A stretch of 11,318 nt of DNA from contig JAAVTG010000650.1 in assembly GCA_011947345.1 (NCBI GenBank), forward strand, positions 1 to 11,318, in the 5' to 3' direction. Position numbers and translations under genes: made by a program. Shown piece by piece: positions 1 to 10,500 of this stretch. Each line of letters begins with the position of its first letter. Within the stretch, counting starts at the first letter, position 1. This DNA is from Phytophthora quininea. Its lineage: Eukaryota; Oomycota; Peronosporomycetes; Peronosporales; Peronosporaceae. Below the pieces are notes generated by a model. The model was not told the origin of the DNA. It saw only the letters and a program-made list of their open reading frames with translations, and ran no database searches.

Positions 1-201
1 TCCTTTCGAAAAGTTTACCGTACCGGCTTTTGGTTCAACCCACTTTTCGATCTATTTGAGGGGAGCGAATCATTAGCAGTGAGAACAGGACGAGAAGAGC
101 TCCGGCGTCTGGTTCCGTCACTCGCGCTGCTTCTGAGAGTCACTAGGCGACCGCCCCACTAAGCACTCCAGAAAGAGGCGAACCAACTAGACCCGCACAC
201 C
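1..201 (+). promoter_or_regulatory. Upstream/5' UTR region of the cullin-1 gene
   Basis: No gene is visible here. The ATG at 202 has a favourable context (CACACC before ATG). Two weak matches to the short oomycete initiator core (YCANTYY-like) occur: TCATTAG at 70-76 and TCACTCG at 118-124. Either could mark a transcription start giving a short leader, but neither matches the longer 16-nt oomycete initiator consensus. There is no convincing TATA box. The promoter assignment rests on position only. Confidence 0.35.
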
Positions 202-2440
202 ATGAGCGGCAAGAACATGATCTCGCTGGAGGAAGGCTGGGACCAGGAGATCAAGCCCAAGGCCATCGACGTGCTGCTGGACATCCTGGACCAGGGCGTG
301 GACCAGATCAAGGTCTCGCCCTTCCCGCCCAACGCCTTTATGCCCATCTACACGACGTGCTACAACATGTGCACGCAGCGCCCCTACAACTTCTCGGAGC
401 AGCTCTATGATCGTCACGGCCAGACCTTCGACACGTATCTGGAGCAAAAGGTGCTGCCCAGTCTAGAGCAGGCACACGACGAGTTCTTCCTGCAGGAGTT
501 GGTCAAGCGCTGGACCAACCACAAGCTCATGATGAAGTGGATGACGCGCTTCTTCATGTACCTGGACCGGTACTACGTCAAGCACCACTCGCTGCCCACG
601 CTAGACGACGCCGGCCTGCAGAGCTTCGACCGCATGGTGTTCCAGAAGGTCAAGGTGCGCGTCAAGGACGCCATGGTAGAGCTCATCGAGAAGGAGCGTA
701 ATGGAGAGATCATCGACACGGCACTCATGCGCAACTGCGTCGAGATCTTCGAGGTCATGGGCATGAAGTCGCTAGACGTATACCAGCAGTGTCTAGAGAC
801 CGACCTGGTGGCCACCAGCGCCACCTACTACGAACGCAAGTCAAGGGCTGGCTCAGCGAAGACTCCACGCCAGTGTACCTGCAGAAGGTGGAGGAAGCGC
901 TGCAGAGCGAGCGCAACCGCGTGAACACGTACCTGCACAAGTCCACAGAGCCCAAACTGGTGAAGAAATTGGAGAGTGTGCTGCTGGAGGCCGCGCAGAA
1001 GGAGCTCATTGAGCGTGAGAACTCGGGTGTCATTGCCCTGCTCAAGAACGACAAGCTGGATGATCTGGCACGTATGTACCGCCTGTTCTCGCGGCTTAAG
1101 AACGGTCTCGAGCCGATCGCCGACCTTGTGCAGAAGCACATTACCGCTGTGGGCAACGACATTGTGGAGAAGCGCGCCAACGCAATCACAACGGGCAATG
1201 TCCGCGACCCTAGCTCGGACCCGACGTTCATCAAGGACATTTTGGCTATCCACGACAAGTTCCGCAGCATTGTGAACGAGCAATTCGCGGGCAACTCGCT
1301 GTTCCAGAAGGCTCTGAAGGAGGCGTTCGTGGAGTTCGTGAACAAGGACGTCGGCCCGGACAGCTCGGCGAAGCTGATGAGTACATTCTGCGACCGTATC
1401 CTTAAGACGGGTGGAGAGAAGCTCAGTGACGAACAGGTGGAGGACTACCTGGAGAAGGTGGTGTTCGTGTTTTCCTACCTCACGGACAAAGATCTATTCG
1501 CTGAGATTTACCGCAACCAATTGGCCAAGCGGTTACTGAATCAGCGGTCGGCTTCTGCAGACGCCGAAGTGCTGATGATTGAAAGCTCAAGTTGCGCTGC
1601 GGCGCCCAATTCACGGGCAAGATGGAAGGTATGATGAACGATCTTGCGATCGGCAGCGATCACCACCAGGAGTTCGAGGGTTTTTGAAAAGCAGCGTGAG
1701 AGTAACTCGCAGGAGGCGGCATTGAACCTCGAGTTCAGCGTGCAGGTGCTGACGACGGGTTACTGGCCATCGTACCGCATTTTGGAAGTCCAGATGCCGC
1801 CCTCATGGTCCGCTGCATGAACCTGTTTAAGGTGTACTACGACTCGAAAACAAGCCACCGCCGTCTGCAGTGGGTACACTCTCTGGGTAACGCCACGATC
1901 CGAGCAAACTTCCCTAAGAAGAAATGGTACGACCTCCAGGTGACGACTCTGCAGGCTGTGGCGCTGCTTCTGTTTAACGAAGGGGAGGGAGCACTGTCGT
2001 TCGAGGCTGTGCGTGAGTCGTTGAATCTGACGGTGGATGTGGTGAAGCGAATTATGCACTCGCTGTCGTGCGGCAAGTATAAACTGTTGACGAAGACTCC
2101 CGCTGGCAAGACGATTTCGACCAGCGACCAGTTCGCTGTCAACCGCACGTTCGCTTCGCCGATGCGCAAGCTGCGTATCCCCATGGCCTCTCTGGAGGAG
2201 AGCCACAGCCAGAAGAACGTGGAGGAAGACCGCAGCATAGCCATAGAAGCCGCTATCGTGCGTATTATGAAGGCGCGTAAAACGCTGCAGCACCAGCAGC
2301 TGATCTCGGAAGTGCTGAGCCAGTTGGCGTTCTTCAAGCCCAACTTGAAGGTCATTAAGCGGCGTATTGAGGCGCTCATTGACCGAGAGTACCTCGAGCG
2401 CGACCCGGACCAGGCTAACACCTACCGCTATCTCGCATAA
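202..2440 (+). CDS. CUL1: Cullin-1, SCF ubiquitin ligase scaffold (frame-disrupted in this sequence)
   Basis: Conceptual protein of about 746 aa, matching usual CUL1 length (plant about 740, human 776). The N-terminal cullin repeats hold the CUL1 signatures that bind Skp1/F-box (LYTTxYNMCTQ-like, LVKRWTNHK and RFFMYLDRYYV, residues about 50-130). The middle has EPKLVKKLE, ALKEAFVEFVNKD and SDKDLFAEIYRNQLAKRLL. The cullin-homology domain follows (LTTGYWPS, LFKVYYDSKTSHRRLQW). The C-terminal winged helix carries the neddylation motif IVRIMKARK, whose acceptor lysine is codon 2270-2272, and ends in the typical YRYLA. CUL1 holds Skp1-F-box substrate receptors at its N-terminus and Rbx1/E2 at its C-terminus. 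The frame moves four times: one base short at 841-842, one short at 1581-1582 (GAAAG where GAGAAG is expected), one extra T in T5 at 1681-1685, one short at 1803-1804. Taken literally, a TGA at 1685-1687 ends one segment. Conservation continues through every break, so sequence error is more likely than pseudogenization. No intron seen. Confidence 0.95.
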
Positions 2441-2487
2441 CCTGCTCGCCGATTACCTACTCGTAACGCGTGGCGATGGACTACGCG

Positions 2488-2493
2488 AATAAA
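2488..2493 (+). terminator. Polyadenylation signal AATAAA of the cullin gene
   Basis: A canonical AATAAA lies 48 nt after the cullin TAA and before the convergent WDR46 stop, followed by a T-rich stretch (GGTTTTCT). The position suits 3' end formation of the plus-strand transcript. No matching AATAAA is seen on the minus strand in this 105-bp gap, so the WDR46 transcript may end inside or beyond it and overlap the cullin 3' end. Confidence 0.6.
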
Positions 2494-2545
2494 GGTTTTC
2501 TAGGTTGCGTAACATGACACTGTGGTTGGTATTGCAAAGGATCTA

Positions 2546-4212
2546 CTACTTCTTGAAGAACCGATTGAGCGCTGTGGGCGCGCTCTCAGCTTTGTCGTTC
2601 CACTCGCGCTGCTGTTCCTGCCGCTCCTGCCGTTTTTGCTTGTTCGCCTGTTGGTCGCGGAACTGCTGCTTCTGTGCGTCTATCACATTCTGTTGCTTCT
2701 TGCGCAGTCGTCTGGACGGGCGGTTGCGGCCACGCATCTTCTTCTTGGGCTTTTGGCACTTCCGTCGCCGTTGGCACGCTCCATCTGGAAGATCTTCTTC
2801 TGCTGCTCCTCGACAGGGTCCCTGTCGACCCGACCGATGGCGTTCGGGTCCAACGTGATCATCTCTGGGCGCAGCTTCTCCAGCAGCGAGTGCACCTCCG
2901 CCTCACTACGTTGCTTGGAGTTCTGGTACGGGTTGGCCTCGTACGTGTCGAAGTTGGGCTCGCCGGAGCCAGGAATCACTACCGAGTTGAATCCAGTGGC
3001 ATGACCGACGCCAAGCACATCCTCGAACGGACGGAAGACTAGCGAGCTCACCTGCGAGCCAGGGATCTGGTGCGTCATGTACGGCTGAATCGTCAAGCTC
3101 GTGGTGAAGGTGTTCTTGAGCACGTGTACGTTGGGGCCGAAGCCCACCGCCACAAGCCCACGCTGACTCACGCTAATCGTGTTGGCCGCCGCCGTCAGGT
3201 AGTAATTGTTGAGCTCTTTGTACATGCGAAGATCGAACACCTTGACCTTTCTGTCAGCGCCAGCGGTGACGAGATACTTTCCGCTATTGTCGATACCTAT
3301 GGAGCGGACAGGTCCCTGGTGGCACTGCATCTTGACGACCGCGTCGCTCATATTCGGTGTCCATAGCGTTACGATACCGTTGGCGTGGCCGAGGTTCACT
3401 ACGGCGTTCCACGGGTTTAGCGCCATTGTATCGCACAGTCCATGCTTGGTGCGGTGCGTCGACACTTGCTTTCCGTTGGTGACATCATGGTACGTCAGTA
3501 GTCCGTTGCCACTCACAACCGAGAGCAAAAGTGGTAAGGCAGGAACTCCATCCTGCGCGGCTGCGGAATGGTCCGAATGCAGTGCGCCTCCGCGCCGGTG
3601 TTGTCGTAAATGTACACGTGCTTCTTCTGCGCCGTCGCGAACAGCGAGTCATTGTGCAAGAAGCTGACATCGCGCACCAAGTCGTTGGCCTGGAACTCGC
3701 ACGTGAGCTTCATGCGCAGCGTGTCCATCAGCGCTAAGTGGCCCTTCTGGCTGCCGAGCAGCATGTTTCGACCGTTGCGCGTGTACCGCACGCGGTAGGC
3801 ACCGTAGTCCGGCAGGTCCAGCGAGAAGATCTTGCGCGCCGTGTTGAGGTCCACGTTGTCCGCCAACTGCTTCTGCGAGAACTTGTACGTCCTCTCGAGT
3901 CCTTCGGCCTCCAGGAACCCGGCCTGGTCGGGCAGCAAGATCTCGGCCTTGGCGGCGGACTCAGCCGCCAGCTTCTGTTTCTCATCGGCGCAGCAGCGAG
4001 CCCTTGAGCTTCTTATCGCGGATGCGCTCGAGCTGGCGCTGCGAGATGCCGACGCCGCGCGTGTACTTGGCCACGTTCTTGACCTCCGGCGGCGCCTCGT
4101 CCTCGTCCTTGTCCTTGCGCTGGCCGCCCAAGCGGGTCGGCGCCTCGCGTACGATGCGCTCCAAGTCCTCGACCTCCGAGTCGCTGTCCTGGTAGCTCTC
4201 GACGTCCGACAT
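2546..4212 (-). CDS. WDR46: WDR46/Utp7 homolog, BING4-domain WD40 protein of the SSU processome (frame-disrupted)
   Basis: Conceptual protein of about 556 aa, close to yeast Utp7 (554) and somewhat shorter than human WDR46. The start at 4212 (MSDVES, acidic Ser/Asp/Glu-rich head) has a good context; the frame is open further upstream but that extension looks like leader. The order is: charged N-terminus with GVGISQRQLERIRDKKLKG, the segment LLPDQAGFLEAEGLERTYKFSQ before the propeller, WD40 repeats (FLHNDSLFATAQKKHVYIYD; GPVRSIGIDNSGKYLVTAG with KVKVFDLR), then the diagnostic BING4 C-terminal block (PGSGEPNFDTYEANPYQNSK, LRPEMITLDPNAIGRVDRDP) and a basic KKKMRGRNRPSRR tail. The family acts in the nucleolus as a scaffold in the U3 small-subunit processome for 18S rRNA maturation. 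Frame changes: near 3990 (two bases lost from a CG repeat, or one gained), A4 run 3527-3530 (one lost) and T4 run 2751-2754 (one lost; read A-run on this strand). No intron seen. Confidence 0.93.
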
Positions 4213-4588
4213 GGCTACGGCAACTAGTGTATCAACGGGCAATCGAGAATGGCTGGCGCGTACGACGGACAGATGGTACCGTGCAGTCCCACAATAAAAG
4301 CGCGCAAAAGATGCGCTTATCATTTCGATGCAATTGGTGTGGTGTACACAATCAGCTCCGGCTATGTCATATGAAGTCAGTCGAAACATCCGACGTGGTT
4401 GTGTCCAGAGTTATCTGTCCTTTATATAGATTTTTGCTTTAGAATACAATGTAGACCGCCGAACGGGGCACTATTGGACGGACACATCGTTCCCTTATCC
4501 CTTCCCACCACTCGCGACCGTCGTGCCATCGGGTCCCATAATAGACTTGTGACGGCGGCGTGCACTTGTACAGCGGGCGGCGTCTTCC
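4213..4588. promoter_or_regulatory. Divergent intergenic region between WDR46 (-) and the receptor-phosphatase gene (+)
   Basis: About 376 bp with no convincing gene, holding the upstream sequence of two divergent genes. On the minus strand CCATTCTCGATTG (4252-4240), 28 nt before the WDR46 ATG, resembles the oomycete initiator (TCATTYYNCAWTTT) with three mismatches. A perfect inverted repeat AAGCGC...GCGCTT (4298-4303 and 4313-4318, 9-nt spacer) lies centrally and could be an operator-like or hairpin site; its function is unknown. An AT-rich TTTATATAGA (4421-4430) resembles a TATA box, but oomycete promoters usually lack one, so I give it little weight. Confidence 0.45.
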
Positions 4589-7500
4589 ATGCGGGTGAGT
4601 GCAGCGTCCTCCGCCGTTTCTCCTCCCCATGCTCTTCCTGACTCTCTTTCTACCTCCACAGCGCCGACTACTGCGAGGCGGCGGGAGGCACATGTACGCG
4701 GCGGCGCTGCTGCTGCTGCTCGCCTCCGCGTCGACTTTGCCGGCTCGATCCGCAGAAGGTAATATGCCTGGCTTAGCCATCCCTAGAACGTCTGGTTGAC
4801 CCCATTCGTATCGCCTACAGAAGTCGATGTGGCCAATTTTGTGGCCGACCCGGTGCCGGCCGTTGCGGCACTCGAACGCCATGTGATCGAGCTGGAAATG
4901 GAGCGCATGACCAAGATCGCCAGGGGGACGTTGGTGCAGACGGACGCTCGGCGATCGCAGACGACAAGGGCCCGGACTTTTGCTGCACTTGGTGGACACG
5001 GCACGATCGGAATGCTCTTCTTCTAGCAGTGGCAGCGGGGTCATGGAAGGCACGGTGGTCTTCCCAGCTTCAGCGGACTGCAGCGGGTCTTCCAGTGTCA
5101 GTAGTGCGGGATCAGGTTCAGGTTCAGAGACAGAAACTGCAGGCGAGGCAGATTTCATCCTGCCGATCGGAATCACGGTGGATGCTAGCGGCCTGGACAT
5201 TGATTTAGGCTCGGCGGGGATCGACATCTCCGCAGGCTCGACGGGGGTTTCAATCGGATCGGCAGGGATCGACGTCTCGGCAGGATCTGCTGGTGTTTCC
5301 GTGGGATCGAAAGGTGCTGAGGTAACGGTTGGGTCACCAGAGTCGTACGTCTCGTCACAGGGGCTAGATGTCTCCGTGGGGTCAACTGACACAGGAGTTT
5401 CCGTTGGATCGAGTGGGGTTGATGTATCGGTGGGGTCGACATTGGGTTTGACGGGCTCGGACGGATTGGAATTCACGGTGGGATCGCACCACTACGAGGT
5501 GACAGCCTCCTCTGGCGGTGTAGATGTGTCTGTTGGCTCCCACGAAATGGGTGTGGTCGTTGGATCCGATGGCGTTCATGTTAGTGACGGGTCTTCCGAT
5601 GTGCACGTGCCTGTTGGGTCTCGTATTCACTTTGGCGACAGCTCATCTGATGTAGATGTGGGAATTGGCACGGATGGGATTCACGTTTCGCACAGCTCTT
5701 CAGATACGGACGTGTATGTGGGATCAGGGAGTGCTCACGTGACGAGGAGCCCTGACGTTGTGAACGCCACTGTAGACAGTACCGCTACTCCTGCGGCGAC
5801 TCCTTCGGCCACAGAGGAATCTGCACAAGTTGCGGGCGAAGCGGATCCTACTACAGGCTCTAGTGAGACTAATGTCGTAGTTGGTTCTCCAGATGCGAGT
5901 GATGCTAAGTCGGCGTCTTCAGAGAATCGACCGATCGAAAGCGCTCAAGTAACTACCACACCCACTGCAGCAACTAATTTGACGACCTCCGCGGAGGAGG
6001 AGGCGGTGTCAACGGTAGCATCGTCGGCTGCAGGTCCAACTCAGGCAGATGGATCGGACAAGAATTCCACTGACGAGGTGGTCAAGGTGTTCTCACTAAC
6101 AGCAAGCAACAGCTCTTCTGTATCCAGCGAATCGGAATCCGACACTGGTAGTCAATGGTGGAGCGGCAGCACGTATTACGAACCGTACACATCTACATAC
6201 TGCAGATGCAAAGCGACGGAGTGCCAGAACGAGTACCCTGGGGAGGCTGACGTTAATACGTGCGAAAACAAACTGTCTGACGGCACTTGCCCAACGGGGT
6301 ACAAGACGTGCGTGTCGACGGATTCCTACAAGGTTTCAACATCAACCGTGACCCCGAGTAGTGTTTCGGAGACGGCTTTCACGCTTTTAGCTGGCGATAT
6401 CATTGGAGCGTTCTACAACCTCGGGGAGGAAGATCCGTTCATGCGGAACAGCAAGTGGTGGATCACAATTTCACTCCCAGCAGGATGGAGGTTTGTTGCT
6501 TGGGAGAACACGGTCGTCGATGTGACCTTGCGAGACGATGATGGGACCACCGCGTACACCGAGCGTGTTCACAGTTGCGAAGACGTGACAAACGGCAAAA
6601 ACTGCGACACTGAGAACAGCAACCGCTACGGTTTTGTCAATGTGATGAGTCTACTCGAAGGTCGTGAAGATTTGATGACCTCCAGCACGAGAGGTCCTAT
6701 GTCGTTCGTTCTTTCCAAGAGTATTGTCACTGGAAGCAGCTCATCGGGTAGCTCTGTTGGAGTCAGTGTATCGCTATCCTACGAAACTTCGTCTGGCATG
6801 CTGAAATCTGCGGCCACTTCCAGGCGTATGCGAGAGCTTCTCGTGGCTGCCGATGGTTCAGCTACATTATCGGGAAATTCGTCTGATGATTTGAGCGCGT
6901 TAACACTCGCTACTATGGACTTGCCAGCGATTCAGCAGGGTCGTTTGGATGCGTCGCTAGTCTGGATGGAGGAAGACTCGGAGGTTTTTATGTTGTCCTT
7001 CTCAACATCGACCATTGTGGGCCCCAACTCAGACAACCCGAAGGTTTGTGTCGACTTGCGTTCGTCCTACTGCGCGAGCAAAGGACGCATGCCTACAGCC
7101 ACCGTCGCGTTCGGGAACTCGTACGCGTCGTACGTGCAAGGTGGGAACCCGTTCCTTAACTTGTACGCCGACCCCGGTGAAACCAACCTGAACATTGAAA
7201 GCGACAACTCGAGCTACTTTTGCATTACGGACCTACTCCCTTCAGGAGTGAAAACGAACAACTCATGGGAGATCAGGACGACGTTCACCTTCCAGATTCA
7301 AGTTACTGATGTATCCTGGAGTGGGGACGAGCAAGCGGAAGACGATTATACGAGTGGCTTCCGTTTACCGGTTCTCAGTGAAGTTATCTTGATGGACGAC
7401 AACGACGTTATGGGGATGGATTGCGCACAGACATTGGTGCATGGGAAGACCTACTCGAAGTACACATTGAGTGTGTACGCTGTCATGTCTATCACTTTTT

Positions 7501-10500
7501 CGCTGTGGCTCTCGCCGGCGCCGTTCTCGTCACACGGATGAACGGCATTTCGTTTTCGAGACCAACGTTCTACAATGACATGACGTCGATCTCAGTGATG
7601 ATGGTCTTTGTTCTGTGCATTGTTGGCAACGCGATTTGGATTAGCGTGTCATCACAGGCGTCATCTGCAGGTGGAACAGATATCTATTACTTGCTGTACG
7701 CAATATCTGTCTGTTTCACATGGACGATGATGACATCCGTGTGCTTCCACTGGGGTACCGTTTTGTTCCACGATATCAGCCAGTCATGGCGTCTGTTCGT
7801 GTTCCTCTTCTACGTGTTCATCAACGTGGCGTTCTACGCTGTACAGCTCTTTGGTGTTGTCAGCATGACTGATTTGTACAAGTGCGCGTATGACGACTAT
7901 CTGAAGAACCCGTTCTACACGATGCGGTTATGCTCCGACGACTATTGCCCAGATCTTCAGCCGGCTCAATGGAAATATGCCGTCAACGATGTGTGCAAAG
8001 ACGTCAGCTACTCGGACTGGTTTTTCCCGCTCCAGCAAAGCGCCGAACTTCTGATCTTCCTGACGTCTGTGGTGTTGCTCATCCTCGGCACGTTCGTCAT
8101 CCAGCGCGGTGTGCGACTCATTGACCAGTCCGGCGACATCTTTGATGACCATGTAGTAAAAGTGATGAAGAAGTCTCTAATCACGTACCTGGCCGTGATC
8201 TTGGCGATTGCTCTGGTGCTTGGAACTTCGTGCATCATGAACTCTGTCTTGCACTGGAAGAATTGGACCGTCAATGCCGTCGTCTGGTACATTTTCTGTG
8301 TTTGGCTTCCAACTCTCGTGCCCCCAATCGGGTTCTTATTGCTGCAGTGGAATCCTCGGCTGCACGGAATGAACTGGAACCCGTCGATGCATGTGAAAGA
8401 CCCGCAGTTGCTGCACCGCACCATGTCAAGCATCTCGGACAAGGTCGAGAGTGGGAAATTCGATATCTCAAACAATGGCGCAGGCCTGAGCGATGGCTGG
8501 GCAGGCATTTTGCGGTTTCCTGATACGGAATACAACCCCATCGGCCAAGACAGCGTGGATGGCACACAGAATGTACTAGCACTCGCAGTACAACTTATTT
8601 CCCCGGTGCCGCTAACACACGCTTGCTTCGTTGAGTTGTACATCGCTGAGAATACTTCGCCACCGGATGCTGGCGAGAACGACGTGACTGGCGAAGATTA
8701 CTACGAGGATCTCCCGGTACTTAGCTACCGTCGTTCCTCGATCAGCACGTTCATTGAAAGCGGCCTTCACCAGGAAGGGATTCTTAGTCGGCGCAGTCAC
8801 TCCCAGTCGCTATTGGGTACTCCGGCGTTACCGACCCCGGTTCCTGTCTCGAACCCGGGGTGAAGTGGTCGCGTGTCGGCTTTACGGAAACTGTGTTGCC
8901 CACCTTGGTGACTGGTAACTCTGAGAACGGTGGTGCTGCTGTGACGCAGATTGCTACTTTCCTGTCAGTGCTTCAGATTCCAGTAATGCCAGCCAACCCA
9001 CTCCTGCGCTTCGTTGTGTACGAAATTCCAGAGAAGACGTCGTCGCCATCATCTGACGGAGACTTGCGCGCTTCTCGCCAGTTAATGCGTGCTTCTTCCA
9101 GACAACTCGACGAGCGTGCTAGAAACGCCCGTGTGTCTGGTATGGGAATGGCTCCACCATCACGTCCGAAGGTGTTTTGCGAGTTTTCGTGTGCATGCGG
9201 CGATATGCTTGTGGCAGATGAAGTGAACCTTGTTGCGCGCCAGGTGTCGTATCGCAACCGATCTCCAATCTCGACAGTTCTGAGCGATGGAACGGGTGGA
9301 ACTGGTGGTGCAGAATCTCCTTCTCCTGATGTTCTCGGAGCTGCAACTCCTGAAACAGATCCTTCGGCCCCTCGTTTGCGAGTCAAGTCTATGACTGTGT
9401 CGCCTCGACAACTCAAGGAAGCTCCTGGGTTCTACATCACCAAGAGCTTCCAATTTGCTGAAGGAGATGAAATGGTGATCGAGGATATGACTGAGAGCCC
9501 GCTAACGAACGAGTTACCGCGCCAGTATTTGGAATTGCTCGTCTCGGAACGTGCGGAGGATCTTGCTCGTGCTCAGGCGGAAGCATCCGATTATGAGTTG
9601 AGGGTCAAGAGCGGACTTGTTGGCGGCCTGTATGATAACCTGATTGAGCAGATCCAAGGCGAGAATAACCAGACGGTGGTGCAAACTTGGTTGAATGACC
9701 GCGTCCAGCAGCGCAAAATGTACGTCGAGGCGCTTCGCGAGTGCTACCAGTTGTGTATCAACCGCGCTGAAGAAGGGGTGAACTTTAAGGCAAGCACTGA
9801 AAAGAAAAGTCTCGTGTTGCGCTTCCTGCCTATCAATTTGCACGTGCAAGACATGTGGGTGGGACCAACGGCAGACTTGCGATCTCAGCGGACCCGGCGC
9901 ACCTCGCCCACCGTAAAGGTATATCCGACAGTGACGGTAGGCGCATTCTCCGCGCACTGCTTCAAATTCCGCCATGGTGGAAGCATTTTGAGTTTACGCT
10001 CGACGCTGCAGAAGCGCTCGCTGTCGCGCGTTGAAAGCGACATCTCCGACAAGAGCGGGAGTAGCCGCGGCAGCGATCTGGTCGACTGGAGCAATGCACA
10101 CGCGCGTACAGCGGAAGAGACTCGATGGCACCTCGCAACAAGATTCGACATGTGCCTATCGCAGGCGTTGACGACGTTGGTGACCTCGTTCTGTCGGCAA
10201 CTGGAGCTGTCCTTGCAGAGTGCGAGCTCCGCAGACCGTCGGTTCTTGCAGGTCATCGACTCGATCGGATTCCTGTTCCAAGTCGAGTCGCTGCTGTCTA
10301 CACAGGGCAAGGAGATCGGCATGCTGGAGGACTTTCTGCAGCTGTCGATGCCCTCAAACACGTGACGATCGTGCTTGACACGTCACCTCCGTCTCACCTC
10401 CCTTCAACGCTGCTCAATTTGCACATGAAGGACACAAATCTGCCCAGCGTCGTGTCCGTCCGCTTGAGCAAGGGGGCTACCAGGGGACGTTTACGGTGGC

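Noticed and set aside
755..1345. Minus-strand open frames over 755-1345
   Set aside because: They are shadows of the cullin coding sequence caused by its GC-rich third positions.
202..2440. Cullin as a true pseudogene, or interrupted by introns at the frame changes
   Set aside because: Each break is a one-base offset with no GT-AG pair and no missing or extra residues, and conservation is strong on both sides up to the last residue.
2505..3042. Plus-strand open frames with Leu/Cys-rich translations over 2505-3042
   Set aside because: They are antisense to the conserved BING4 C-terminal region of WDR46 and have no family features.
4421..4430. TATA box TTTATATAGA for the receptor gene
   Set aside because: It is about 160 nt before ATG 4589 and oomycete core promoters seldom use a TATA box. 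Nothing else supports it.
4439..5476. Long minus-strand open frame (345 codons) with repeated DPTETP-like motifs
   Set aside because: It is the antisense shadow of the Val/Ser/Gly repeat and crosses the intergenic region, both introns and the signal-peptide exon. The plus strand has a signal peptide, splice signals and a continuing receptor, so the Pro/Thr repeats are a composition effect.
5190..5750. CRISPR array or simple minisatellite
   Set aside because: The units are coding, in frame, diverged at DNA level and without spacer structure.
7421..10365. Two separate genes at 7421-8863 and 8860-10365 (4-nt ATGA overlap)
   Set aside because: The ATGA overlap looks like a bacterial operon junction but arises from one missing G in G4 at 8857-8860. 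The C2-like domain spans the join and this is a eukaryotic locus.
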